Positions 44,306 to 52,665 of a stretch of DNA of 62,076 nt are shown piece after piece. The notes below the pieces were generated by a model. The model was not told where the DNA came from and made no database searches. It was given only the letters and a program-made list of their open reading frames with translations. The DNA is from Candidatus Bathyarchaeota archaeon (GTDB lineage: Archaea; Thermoproteota; Bathyarchaeia; TCS64). Where the stretch lies: positions 646,555 through 708,630 of the forward strand of contig CP070784.1 of the NCBI GenBank assembly GCA_020346605.1. The letters are read 5' to 3'. Made by a program: the position numbers and the translations under genes. The stretch's first letter is position 1. The number at the start of each line of letters is the position of its first letter.

Positions 44306-44941
44306 TTATCGCATCAATCCGACCAGGATCTGCTCCACGACCTCTGAGTAGATGGTGTGGGCGACCCTCCTGTTCCCGTCGGCGTTGAGGTGGACGCCGT
44401 CGCTGGAGAAGTTCTCCAGTAGCAGGCTGGATCTGTCCGACAGGGCACTGAAAAGATCAGCCGCGGGCACGTGATTCTCTGTGCAGTATCCCCTGATGAG
44501 CTCATTCAGCTCCACGATCCTGGGCACGACAGGGTTCTCGCGAGTGATCGACGTGACGGTGCACGCGACGGGCTCGATCCCATTTTCCCTGGCCTTTGAA
44601 TAGATCTCCTTTAGGCGTCCCATTATCTCGTCCAAGGGGAAGCCCAGAAAGAGATCGTTGATCCCCGCCCAGACGATCACGTAGTCTGGTTCGAGGGAGG
44701 CGACCTCCGAGTCGAACCGGGAAAGCATCCCCTTCGTCGAGTCACCGTTGACGCCCCTGTTGATGAAGGTACAGTGGATGTGCTCCCAACCCTTTTTCGA
44801 CTGCTCCGCGATGACAGCGTTGTCCAGGTAGGCGGTGTAGGGGAAGACGTGATCCATCGGATTCATCGGGGCGTAGGGCACGTAGCCCGCGGTCAGGCTG
44901 TCCCCGAGGGCCACGAAGGTCAGATCTATGACTTCGTCCAT
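44306..44941 (-). CDS. SGNH/GDSL esterase
   Basis: This 211-residue protein has the SGNH blocks: GDSLTAGY (nucleophile Ser15), Gly in NRGVNGDST, Asn in WAGINDLFLG, and the Asp/His pair in DGVHLNADG. It hydrolyses esters or thioesters; no signal peptide is present, so it acts in the cytoplasm. It is downstream of an MFS gene on the same strand (about 60 bp) and may share its transcript. Confidence 0.88.
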   Translation of the reverse strand: MDEVIDLTFVALGDSLTAGYVPYAPMNPMDHVFPYTAYLDNAVIAEQSKKGWEHIHCTFINRGVNGDSTKGMLSRFDSEVASLEPDYVIVWAGINDLFLGFPLDEIMGRLKEIYSKARENGIEPVACTVTSITRENPVVPRIVELNELIRGYCTENHVPAADLFSALSDRSSLLLENFSSDGVHLNADGNRRVAHTIYSEVVEQILVGLMR

Positions 44942-45000
44942 GGGAGTCCTCTAGGAAAAATAGGGAAATTAGGCGTAAGGCTCTTTCTGTGGGAGAAACC

Positions 45001-46335
45001 CTAGTCGCTGACGGCACCAGGCACCTTTACCCCTTCACCTGCGAAGCCCAAGTTGCCCTGGAGTGTCTCCACATCGAAGTTCGCGTCCTCGACGTACAGG
45101 ATGGGCCGGACCAGGAACGCTCCCGCCCCCATGATCGACATTATCGTCCCACCCAGCAGGAACAGTATGGGCACGCCGAAGGTGTCGGAGAAGGGCCCAC
45201 CTATCGCCAGCCCCAAAGGGACGATAAGCTGGGCGCCGGTCTGGATCAGTGAGAACACCCGCCCCTGCACCTCTGTCGGCACCTTCGCCTGCAGTATCGC
45301 CATCAGAGGCCCGTTGACCATGGGGTTGAGGAGCCCCGCGGCGAAGCTGGCCCCGACAGCTATCATGAACGCCGTCGGCGGGGCTAGGCCTATGATGGCG
45401 AAAAAGACCCCGCTCACGGCCAGCGCCAGGAGGCTGGTGACCGCGCGCCGCTTAAATCCGCCCCAGACGCTGAGGGCCAGGCCGCCAAGTATCAGCCCTA
45501 TGCCGTGGGCCGATTGTAGCAACCCCAGCTCGATGGCACCGCCACCGAAGTGGTTCGTCACCAGGATGGGCTGCAGGGAGAACGCCGGCGTCAGTATGAA
45601 GTTGATGGCCATCGCCATCGCTACGATTAGCAGAACGCCAGTCTTGGCCCTGATGTAGTTGAATCCTTCCTTCATCGAGGCGAAGACTGATGATCTTCCG
45701 TTCTTGTGAAGGAAAGGGGGCTGCGGGATCTTGATGAAGAGTAGTGGTGCGATCGCCATGGCAGCCGTAGCCACGTCCAGCGCGAGTATCATGTGAATAG
45801 GGAGGAAGCCCATTAGGAGAGCCCCCATCGGGGGGGCGACGAACCCGGCTATCCCGTTGATGGACTGGTCCAGCCCAGCGACCCGGGACAGGTGCCTCTC
45901 CGGCACCAGCATGTTCCTGGACGACTGCCAGGCAAGCCAGTGGAAGGCTCCGCCCACCGACCTAACGAACATCAGCCCGTAGATGTGCCAGACGCTCACC
46001 AAATCCCAGGCGTAGAGCACTGCAAGGACAACGACGGCGAGGGCTATCAGGGTGTCGGTCACTATCATGACCCGCCGCCGGTTCCACCTGTCGATGAGGA
46101 CGCCAGCGAAGGGGGAGACAAGCACCTGGGGCAGCATCGCGATGATCGAGCCCAGCGCTAGGACCGACGCGGACCCCGTCGTGGAAGTGAGCCACCAGAC
46201 GATGGAAAACTGGACCAGCCTGCTCCCCAGCAAGGAGAAGACCTGTCCGGTGTACAGTATGGAGAAGGGTAAGATCGATCGGGATTCATTTTCGGACTCT
46301 TCGAGTCCGTTGATCCTTATTTTCTTGGAACCCAT
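45001..46335 (-). CDS. MFS exporter, EntS-like
   Basis: The protein of 445 residues (from ATG at 46335; the frame extends to 46353) has about 12 membrane helices. It begins with a polar lead (MGSKKIRINGLEESENESRS). It matches the enterobactin-exporter-like MFS group: LVQFSIVWWLTSTTGSASVL, SPFAGVLIDRWNRRRVMIVTD and QAKVPTEVQGRVFSLIQTGA. The substrate is unknown. The promoter is in the AT-rich spacer upstream. Confidence 0.87.
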   Translation of the reverse strand: MGSKKIRINGLEESENESRSILPFSILYTGQVFSLLGSRLVQFSIVWWLTSTTGSASVLALGSIIAMLPQVLVSPFAGVLIDRWNRRRVMIVTDTLIALAVVVLAVLYAWDLVSVWHIYGLMFVRSVGGAFHWLAWQSSRNMLVPERHLSRVAGLDQSINGIAGFVAPPMGALLMGFLPIHMILALDVATAAMAIAPLLFIKIPQPPFLHKNGRSSVFASMKEGFNYIRAKTGVLLIVAMAMAINFILTPAFSLQPILVTNHFGGGAIELGLLQSAHGIGLILGGLALSVWGGFKRRAVTSLLALAVSGVFFAIIGLAPPTAFMIAVGASFAAGLLNPMVNGPLMAILQAKVPTEVQGRVFSLIQTGAQLIVPLGLAIGGPFSDTFGVPILFLLGGTIMSIMGAGAFLVRPILYVEDANFDVETLQGNLGFAGEGVKVPGAVSD

Positions 46336-46353
46336 TGCCGCATTCACGTGCAT

Positions 46354-46505
46354 ATAATAAAAATATTATATATATAAATTTTTTCTTTTATAAAATAAAT
46401 TCTTATATAAACTCAGGGAAAGCACTCACCTCCTGAAACACACTCCCGGGCCTCTGTTCGACGGTGTTAAATATTCTGGCCCCATCTTAACATCGGTGTT
46501 TTAAG
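46354..46505. promoter_or_regulatory. AT-rich divergent promoter spacer
   Basis: ATAATA and TATTAT around AAAA (about 46356-46371) form an inverted repeat, next to TATATATATAAATT, toward the MFS gene. Toward the plus gene, GTTAAATATT (about 46467-46476) lies about 33 bp before TTG 46506, with no ribosome site, consistent with a leaderless or near-leaderless transcript. Confidence 0.4.
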
Positions 46506-48158
46506 TTGTCTGGAAATACCCTTGCAGACGACATAGGAGCAGACCTTGTTCTACTGAACGGAAAGATAGCCACGATCGACCCCTCGGACTCCACAGTCGA
46601 GGCCGTGGCAGTGAGGAACGGCAGGATCCTGAAGACCGGCGCGTCGGACGAGATTAGGCGATTCGCCGGGAGCAAGACCCGCGTCATGGATCTCAATGGA
46701 AAGACCGTCCTCCCCGGATTCATCGACAGCCACGAGCACTGCATCAGGAGGGGCATGCAGGGAGACTACGTGAACTGCGGATCCCCGCCGATGGAGACCA
46801 TAGACGATATAGTCAAGGCACTGGCCGAGAAGGTGGCCAGCAAGCCCGAGGGAGAGTGGGTGCAGGGCACCAGGTTCGACGAGACCAAGCTCTCGGACAA
46901 CCGGTGGCCCACCAGATATGACCTGGACCGCGCCTCGGACAAGCATCCCATCTACTTGGGTAGGGCAGGAGGGCACAACGCCGTCGCCAACGGCCTGGCC
47001 CTGGAGCTCGCCGGGATCACGAAGGATACTCCCCAGCCTCCGGGAGCAAACATCGGGAAGGACGACCAGGGGGAGCCCACGGGGAGGCTAGACGAGCGGG
47101 CGGCGATGAACATGGTGAGGGGCTTGATCCCCACGCCAAGCGACGAGGAGTCCATCGAGATCATGGTGGAGAACTGGCCCAGGATAGAGGAGCAGCTACT
47201 TAGCTGGGGACTGACCACCATCCACGAGGCCCACATCAAGGCCCCAGCTGCCACGGCCTACCAAGAGCTGCTATCCGCCGGCAAACTCCGGCTCAGGGTC
47301 GGCCTGATGCTAGATGGCATGGCCCCCTACGAGGGCTACGCCACCAGCGACCTATCCAGGCAGGGGCTAAGGACGGGCTTCGGCTGGGGGGACAAGCTCT
47401 ACGTCGTGGGCGTAAAGATCGGCGTCGACGGCGCTATGGGATCACTGACCGCCTCCCTTACCCAGCCCTACGCCAACGACCCGGAGAACTTCGGAATCAA
47501 CAGGGTCACACAGGAGGAGCTCACCGAGGAGATGGTGCGTCTCCACCGAGCCGGGAACAGGGCGTGCATCCACGCCATCGGCGACGACGCCATAGACATC
47601 ACTCTCAACGCCATCGATGAGGCCTTGAAATCTAAGGACTGGAAGGACCACAGACACAGGATAGAGCACGCCGGCTACGTCAGGGACGACCAGCTGGAGA
47701 GGATGAAGCGGCTCGAGGTCGCCGTCTCCGCCTCCATCGGATTCTGCCACCCCATCGGGGACAGCCACATCGACGCCCTCGGCGAGGAGAGGCTCAGCGG
47801 CTACTACCCGATGAGGAGCTTCAAGGATCACGGCATCGTCGCCGCAGGAAACAGCGACGGCTTCGGCAGGAACTGGGCCCTGACTGGGATCTACAGTTGC
47901 GTGACCCGCAAGTCATCCACGGGGAGACTCCTCGACGCCGAGCAGGGCATCTCGGTGATGGACGCCATCAGGGTCTACACGATGAACGCCGCCTACCTGG
48001 AGAGGAAGGAGAACGAGAAGGGCTCCATCGAGCCAGGGAAGATGGCTGACTTCGTCGTCCTAGACAGGGACATCCTCACTGTCGACCCGGAGGAGATACT
48101 GGAGACCAAGGTGCTGAAGACCATCATCGGCGGAGAAGTCGTCTACGAGAGGAGCTAG
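46506..48158 (+). CDS. YtcJ-type amidohydrolase
   Basis: This 550-residue protein starts with TTG. It has the metal site GFIDSHEHCIRRGM, the beta-domain lead (DLVLLNGKIATIDPSDSTVEAVAVRNGRI), RIEHAGYVRDDQLERM with the catalytic His, and AAGNSDGFGRNWAL (the NSDG motif). It belongs to the amidohydrolase_3 group, which removes N-acyl or ring amides. The substrate is not predictable. It is convergent with the GGCT-like gene. Confidence 0.88.
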   Translation: MSGNTLADDIGADLVLLNGKIATIDPSDSTVEAVAVRNGRILKTGASDEIRRFAGSKTRVMDLNGKTVLPGFIDSHEHCIRRGMQGDYVNCGSPPMETIDDIVKALAEKVASKPEGEWVQGTRFDETKLSDNRWPTRYDLDRASDKHPIYLGRAGGHNAVANGLALELAGITKDTPQPPGANIGKDDQGEPTGRLDERAAMNMVRGLIPTPSDEESIEIMVENWPRIEEQLLSWGLTTIHEAHIKAPAATAYQELLSAGKLRLRVGLMLDGMAPYEGYATSDLSRQGLRTGFGWGDKLYVVGVKIGVDGAMGSLTASLTQPYANDPENFGINRVTQEELTEEMVRLHRAGNRACIHAIGDDAIDITLNAIDEALKSKDWKDHRHRIEHAGYVRDDQLERMKRLEVAVSASIGFCHPIGDSHIDALGEERLSGYYPMRSFKDHGIVAAGNSDGFGRNWALTGIYSCVTRKSSTGRLLDAEQGISVMDAIRVYTMNAAYLERKENEKGSIEPGKMADFVVLDRDILTVDPEEILETKVLKTIIGGEVVYERS

Positions 48159-48162
48159 CCCC

Positions 48163-48612
48163 CTAGTTCAAGGAGCTGAGGAGCCTTTTGAGCTCCTCAA
48201 TGTAGTCGGGGTCTAGGTCGTGCTCCTCGGCCCCCTCCACCATCAGCTCGATGTAGCTTCTGGCGGGGGTGAACGGCCCCTGGGGTTTCACGACCCTGTA
48301 GAGCTCTGCCTCGTGCCACTGGCCGTCCTCTCCCAGGACAACGAAGGTCTCCCTCTTGTACAGTCCCTGGGGAACGCTCTCTATAACATCCAGCTTGAGC
48401 ATCTCCTCCTCGGGGACCTCGTAGATGACGCCGCGAACCATCTCACTCGGACGCTCGATGATGGAGCTTATCCCTCCCTGCCTAATCTCCGAGTAGAAGC
48501 GGAACTCTACCTTGAAGTTGGGGAGGTCCGCCTTCATCACGAACCTGGCGCTGGGGCAGAGCCCTCTGAGGAACCGGGACGAGAGGTTCGAACCGTACCC
48601 GTAGTGGTACAT
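48163..48612 (-). CDS. Gamma-glutamylcyclotransferase-like protein
   Basis: This 149-residue protein has the GGCT fold mark YGYGSNLSSRFL at its start, followed by SEMVRGVIYEVPEEEMLKLDVIE, which carries the catalytic glutamate region. Family members release 5-oxoproline from gamma-glutamyl peptides or amines. It fits the small-amide theme of nearby genes. Length is typical. Confidence 0.85.
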   Translation of the reverse strand: MYHYGYGSNLSSRFLRGLCPSARFVMKADLPNFKVEFRFYSEIRQGGISSIIERPSEMVRGVIYEVPEEEMLKLDVIESVPQGLYKRETFVVLGEDGQWHEAELYRVVKPQGPFTPARSYIELMVEGAEEHDLDPDYIEELKRLLSSLN

Positions 48613-48688
48613 TCAAGATCGATCCCCCAATGTGGGGAGGTAGGTTTAAAACCTACGCACCGATGATCGACGGTATATCCACATCTCG

Positions 48689-49966
48689 GTGAGTCGCTTG
48701 CTTGAGTCCTTCAGGTTCATGCGCGGAAACATCCTGGTAATGACCGTCTGCGACTCCCTCTGGCGAATCTCCTCGGACATCATGTGGCCCTACCTCAGTC
48801 TCTACGTGCTACACTTGGGTGGCAGGTACGAGACCATCGGGCAGGTGATGGCCGTTGGCAGCATCGCGAGCATGATCCTCTATCCCCTCGGCGGCTACAT
48901 CGCCGACTACCAGGGGCGCATAAAGCTGATGGGATACATGACCTTCTTCTACGCAGCCTCCTTCCTCATCCCGGCGCTCACCAACAGCTGGCAGATGCTC
49001 GCTGTGGGCATGTTCATCCAGAGCTTCGTCACCTTCTACTTCCCGGCGATGCAGGCCCTCAGGGCTGACTCTCTTCCCCCCGGGCAGAGGGGGATAGGCT
49101 TCGCCACCACGATGGCGATCCCCGGGGCCATCGGCATCGCCTCACCCATGATCGGCGGATGGCTTATCGATAACTACGGGATAGGCAGAGCCATCCACGG
49201 CCTCTACCTCCTCGGCTTCTTCGTGGGCATCCTAGTGGCATTCATACGCCTCAGGTTCCTCAAGGAGACGGTCGAAAAGCCAAACCAGATCGAGATCAGC
49301 ATGAGGAGCGCGCCGGGGCTGCTCATCGAATCTTATGGCAGCATCGTCAGGACGCTGAGGGAGGCCCCCCGACACCTGATGACGCTCTCCGTCCTAATCT
49401 CCTTCTCCGTGTTCTTCGTCGCCATGGTGGGGCCCTTCTGGATTGTGCGAGCCAGAGAGGTCATCGGCATCACCACCCAGCAGTGGGGGACGCTGATGCT
49501 GATAGTTGGCGCTATAAACGTGTTGGTGTCCATCCCCGCAGGCGGCCTCGTCGACAGGCTGAACAAGAAGTGGGTGGTGGGGCTCAGCCTCATTTTTGGC
49601 GCCATGCCTACGCTTCTGTTCCTCTGGATCACTGATTTTAATCAGTTGCTCCTGCTCAGCGTGTTTACAACGCTACCTAACGTTTTCCTGAACCCCGCGA
49701 TGCAGGCGATCTTCGCCGACATGACCCCCCGTGAGCAGAGGGGGCGGATAATGGCCTCGCTGGGCGCAGGGGCGATATGGCTGATGGGCGGCGCCTGGGG
49801 CAGCGGCATCATGGGGATGCTGCTGATGTCAGCGGGGACGCTCATGAGCGGCTACCTGTACAACTACGACAGCAGCCTACCCTGGTACGTCCTATCGGCG
49901 GCCCTCGTTGTGATGGGGATGCTCTTCATCGCTCTAGTGAAGGAGCCAGAGGAGGCAGAGCTCTAA
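48689..49966 (+). CDS. MFS transporter
   Basis: This 425-residue protein, starting with GTG, has about 12 membrane helices. Loop motifs are GGYIADYQGRIKLMGYMTFF, PPGQRGIGFATTMAIPGAIG and, in the second half, GGLVDRLNKKWVVGLSLIFG. It resembles the archaeal MFS group with unknown substrate. Its end overlaps the convergent DUF4443 gene by 4 bp. Confidence 0.87.
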   Translation: MSRLLESFRFMRGNILVMTVCDSLWRISSDIMWPYLSLYVLHLGGRYETIGQVMAVGSIASMILYPLGGYIADYQGRIKLMGYMTFFYAASFLIPALTNSWQMLAVGMFIQSFVTFYFPAMQALRADSLPPGQRGIGFATTMAIPGAIGIASPMIGGWLIDNYGIGRAIHGLYLLGFFVGILVAFIRLRFLKETVEKPNQIEISMRSAPGLLIESYGSIVRTLREAPRHLMTLSVLISFSVFFVAMVGPFWIVRAREVIGITTQQWGTLMLIVGAINVLVSIPAGGLVDRLNKKWVVGLSLIFGAMPTLLFLWITDFNQLLLLSVFTTLPNVFLNPAMQAIFADMTPREQRGRIMASLGAGAIWLMGGAWGSGIMGMLLMSAGTLMSGYLYNYDSSLPWYVLSAALVVMGMLFIALVKEPEEAEL

Positions 49967-50616
49967 CGCTCCTGCCCGAGGGCCCTCTCCAACAGCTTCA
50001 GGGCGGCAGACTTCGCCCCGAACTCGGCTCTGAAGGTGTCCTCGTCCGAACCTACAATGATGACATCACCCTCTTCGGGCTCGAGTAAGCCCATCAACTG
50101 CACTTTAGTCAAGGCGTCGATTTCAGTGTTAAACCCAGGCATGAGCAGCCTACCATCGGTATAGACGAAGGTCGTCGCCCCCTCGGCTCCCGCTATGAGG
50201 GCGGCGTCCCTCTCCTCGATCCCTTTCCTCACCTCCCCGCCAGCACTCCTGACCATGACGGCGAAGTTCTCCCGGCCCACGGTTAGCGTGGTCTCAGGAA
50301 AAGCTGTAGAAACCAAGTACTCCTTCAAGGCTATGACTAGCCTCTCTCCTTTTGCTGTGAGTTTCATCCCACCACGGGAGGTCTCCAGCAGGTCCTGCTC
50401 CCTCATCCGCCTGATCAGGGTTCTGACAGTACCCTCGCCTAGCCTGATCGTCCTGGCGAGTTGCTGCCTCCCCAAGCCCTCTCCTGAGCCGAGGAGCTCA
50501 AGGGCCTTCAGGACATGCGCCTCCATGAAGGCAGGTGTACCGCCTGGTCTCTCTTCGGAGATCGCATGGAGCGTGCTGAGGGGGTTCGAGGGCCCCTCCC
50601 GTGTGTTGCCGGGCAT
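49963..50616 (-). CDS. DUF4443 winged-helix regulator
   Basis: The frame starts at 50667, but the ATG at 50616 (MPGNTREGPSNPL) lies about 30 bp after a shared TATA box and is favoured, giving 217 residues. Residues about 25-90 form a winged helix (FMEAHVLKALELLGSGEGLGRQQLARTIRLGEGTVRTLIRRM). The rest matches DUF4443 with a GxE effector-like domain (AGGEVRKGIEERDAALIAGAEGATTFVYTDG). Such fusions resemble RbkR-type regulators with a small-molecule domain. It is divergent from an ECF S-component, which it probably controls. Confidence 0.8.
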   Translation of the reverse strand: MPGNTREGPSNPLSTLHAISEERPGGTPAFMEAHVLKALELLGSGEGLGRQQLARTIRLGEGTVRTLIRRMREQDLLETSRGGMKLTAKGERLVIALKEYLVSTAFPETTLTVGRENFAVMVRSAGGEVRKGIEERDAALIAGAEGATTFVYTDGRLLMPGFNTEIDALTKVQLMGLLEPEEGDVIIVGSDEDTFRAEFGAKSAALKLLERALGQER

Positions 50617-50640
50617 ATCATCCTCAATATCGCTGGAATG

Positions 50641-50672
50641 CCTTATATATTTAGTTGGATTATCCATCCAAC
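50641..50672. promoter_or_regulatory. Shared bidirectional TATA box with inverted repeat
   Basis: TTATATAT at 50643-50650 is a near-symmetric TATA box. It lies 27 bp before ATG 50673 on the plus strand and 30 bp before ATG 50616 on the minus strand. TTGGATTATCCATCCAA (50654-50670) has TTGGAT/ATCCAA arms and overlaps the likely plus-strand start region. The layout suggests a regulator-bound operator between two leaderless genes. Confidence 0.55.
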
Positions 50673-51290
50673 ATGTCCAAGCTCACCACCCGGCAGATCT
50701 CCCTGATAGCGTTGATGTCGGCGACCACCATCGTCATGGCCTACTCCAAGGGCCTCGCGATGGTGGCGTTCCCCGGGCTCTTCGAGTTTATGACGGTGCT
50801 CATCTTTGTCACGGGATACAGCTTCGGACACGTCGTTGGGGGCGCAGTAGGAATAATATCGCTCACCATATACATGCTGATACCCTTCCCCTTCGCCCAC
50901 CCGGCAGCCTGGCTCTTCACGACCTCGCCGATCCTCCTAGTGGTGATGGCAGTCCTGGGCGGCATGTTCGGCGTCGCCGGATGGGCCACGTCGAAGTTCC
51001 TCATGGCGAGGAAGAGCCTTAGGTTCACCCTCTCCCTAGGCGTAATTGGGCTAATCCTCACATTCATCTACGACGTCGGGTCCAGCATAGGGTTCGCACT
51101 CGCATATCCGGCCTTCACGACCATCTGGCAGGCGGTGGTCTATACATTCGTGCCCCTCTACCTCCCCTACCCACCGATAATTCACACAGTCACTAACGCC
51201 ATCATCTTCGCGGCCGTTGCCCCGATACTGATCACCGTCATAGCACAACTTCCGGATCCTTCAATAGTAAAAAAGGCCGAACCCGAGTAG
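50673..51290 (+). CDS. ECF transporter S-component
   Basis: The frame opens at 50655, but ATG 50673 (MSKLTTRQISLIALM) lies right after the TATA box and is preferred, giving 205 residues. It has about six membrane helices and a start typical of ECF S-components (TTRQISLIALMSATTIVMAYS). It captures a vitamin or small molecule and works with energising EcfAAT modules, which are not in this window. The partner regulator may report which vitamin. The substrate is unknown. Confidence 0.8.
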   Translation: MSKLTTRQISLIALMSATTIVMAYSKGLAMVAFPGLFEFMTVLIFVTGYSFGHVVGGAVGIISLTIYMLIPFPFAHPAAWLFTTSPILLVVMAVLGGMFGVAGWATSKFLMARKSLRFTLSLGVIGLILTFIYDVGSSIGFALAYPAFTTIWQAVVYTFVPLYLPYPPIIHTVTNAIIFAAVAPILITVIAQLPDPSIVKKAEPE

Positions 51291-51360
51291 GGAAAGTCGG
51301 CATTTAAAGAGCGAGGAGCAAGAAATCAATATTTTATACAAGTACTTTCCCTGAGATTTA

Positions 51361-51756
51361 ATGTTAGCCTTGATCGAGTACTTTCCGGCCCCCGACGTGA
51401 AGGAGCGCGTCGACGAGATCATAGACCTCCTGAGGTTCGATCACATCCGGGGCGACCAGATCTACTGCGTGAGGAGCAGAGGCTCCAAGGCGGCGAGGAC
51501 GATAGCCAGGATCCACGGATTGAGTAGGATCTGGCAGGACGCCGTGGGCCTCGAGCCCACCTACATCATCGAGATCATCGCCGAGAGGTTCGACGGCCTC
51601 TCCAAGGGGCACCAGGACAGGACGCTGATCCACGAGGTGCTCCACATCCCCCACGGGTTCAAGGGGGGCTTCAGGCACCACAAGGACTACGTGAACGCCG
51701 AGACGGTGGAGACCTGGTATAGGAGGTACCAGGAGAAGAAGGGCGACGCAGCCTAA
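51361..51756 (+). CDS. Putative metallopeptidase (COG4900-like)
   Basis: This 131-residue protein has an HEVLH zinc motif (His91, Glu92, His95) in DRTLIHEVLHIPHGFKGGFRHH, matching predicted metallopeptidases of the COG4900 kind. The ATG is 25 bp after TTTATA (51333-51338), consistent with a leaderless mRNA. There is no signal peptide, so it acts in the cytoplasm. The target is unknown. Confidence 0.8.
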   Translation: MLALIEYFPAPDVKERVDEIIDLLRFDHIRGDQIYCVRSRGSKAARTIARIHGLSRIWQDAVGLEPTYIIEIIAERFDGLSKGHQDRTLIHEVLHIPHGFKGGFRHHKDYVNAETVETWYRRYQEKKGDAA

Positions 51757-51762
51757 TGCCAA

Positions 51763-52656
51763 TCAGGAGCCTTTGACGTACTCGTCTATCCTGCTCCTCG
51801 CTAGCTCCACGTACTCATCGTTCTTGTCGAACCCAACGTAGTGCCTGTTAGATCTGATGGCCGCGATGCAGGTGGTCCCGCTCCCGCAGAAGGGATCCAG
51901 CACCACGTCACCCTCGAAGGTGTAGAGCTGGATGAGCCTGTAGGGCAGCTCCACGGGGAAGGGCGCGGGGTGTCCGACCCTGGTCGCTGACTCGGCTGGG
52001 AAGGTCCAGACGCTCTTGGTGTACTCGAGGAACTCCTCCTTAGCGATGGTGCTCGTCCTCCCTTCACTCGGCCGCCCCATGGTTCCCTTGGAGAAGATGA
52101 GGAGGTACTCGTGGACGTCCCTCATGACGGGGTTAGACGCCGACATCCAGCTCCCCCACGCCGTTGAGGAGCCGGCGCTCGCGGCCTTGTCCCAGATGAC
52201 CTCCCCCCTCATCAGGTAGCCTATGTCGAGCATGTCGTTGATGATGAAGCTGTGCAGCGGGATGTAGGGGCGCCTCCCCAGGTTGGCCACATTTATGCAC
52301 GCCCTGCCCCCAACGACCAGCTTGCTGTAGACCTCCTGGCAGACTGCCCTCAGCAGCTGCCTGTACTCCTCTAGGTCCAGGTCCTGATCGTACTCCTTCC
52401 CCACGTTGTATGGAGGGGACGTGACCATCAGATGGACACTCTCGTCTGGGATCAGCGAAAGTTTCCTGCTATCTGCGCATATCACTTTGTCGAGTACGCC
52501 CTCGGGGATGGCGCTCTCCTTCGCGGTTTTGTCCTCCACCACGCTTTTGTCATACAGTTTCCTGCTGTAGAACTGTGAGGAGTCGTGGCTCTCCCTCTTT
52601 GACACCCCGAAGGAACTTGTCCTTGTTCCGCGCTCTTTGGACCTCAAGCCAGCCAA
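51763..52656 (-). CDS. Type II-like N6/N4 DNA methyltransferase
   Basis: This 297-residue enzyme has the catalytic TSPPYNVG (about 79-86) before the AdoMet-binding DPFCGSGTT, the order of beta-class amino-methyltransferases. The segment VHLMVTSPPYNV and VWTFPAESATRVGHPAPFPVELPYRLIQLYT fits N4-cytosine or N6-adenine modification. No restriction endonuclease is recognised nearby, so it is an orphan or works with the adjacent unknown gene. The lead (about 1-50) is rich in charged residues and unassigned. Confidence 0.87.
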   Translation of the reverse strand: MAGLRSKERGTRTSSFGVSKRESHDSSQFYSRKLYDKSVVEDKTAKESAIPEGVLDKVICADSRKLSLIPDESVHLMVTSPPYNVGKEYDQDLDLEEYRQLLRAVCQEVYSKLVVGGRACINVANLGRRPYIPLHSFIINDMLDIGYLMRGEVIWDKAASAGSSTAWGSWMSASNPVMRDVHEYLLIFSKGTMGRPSEGRTSTIAKEEFLEYTKSVWTFPAESATRVGHPAPFPVELPYRLIQLYTFEGDVVLDPFCGSGTTCIAAIRSNRHYVGFDKNDEYVELARSRIDEYVKGS

Positions 52657-52665
52657 CCCATCACA

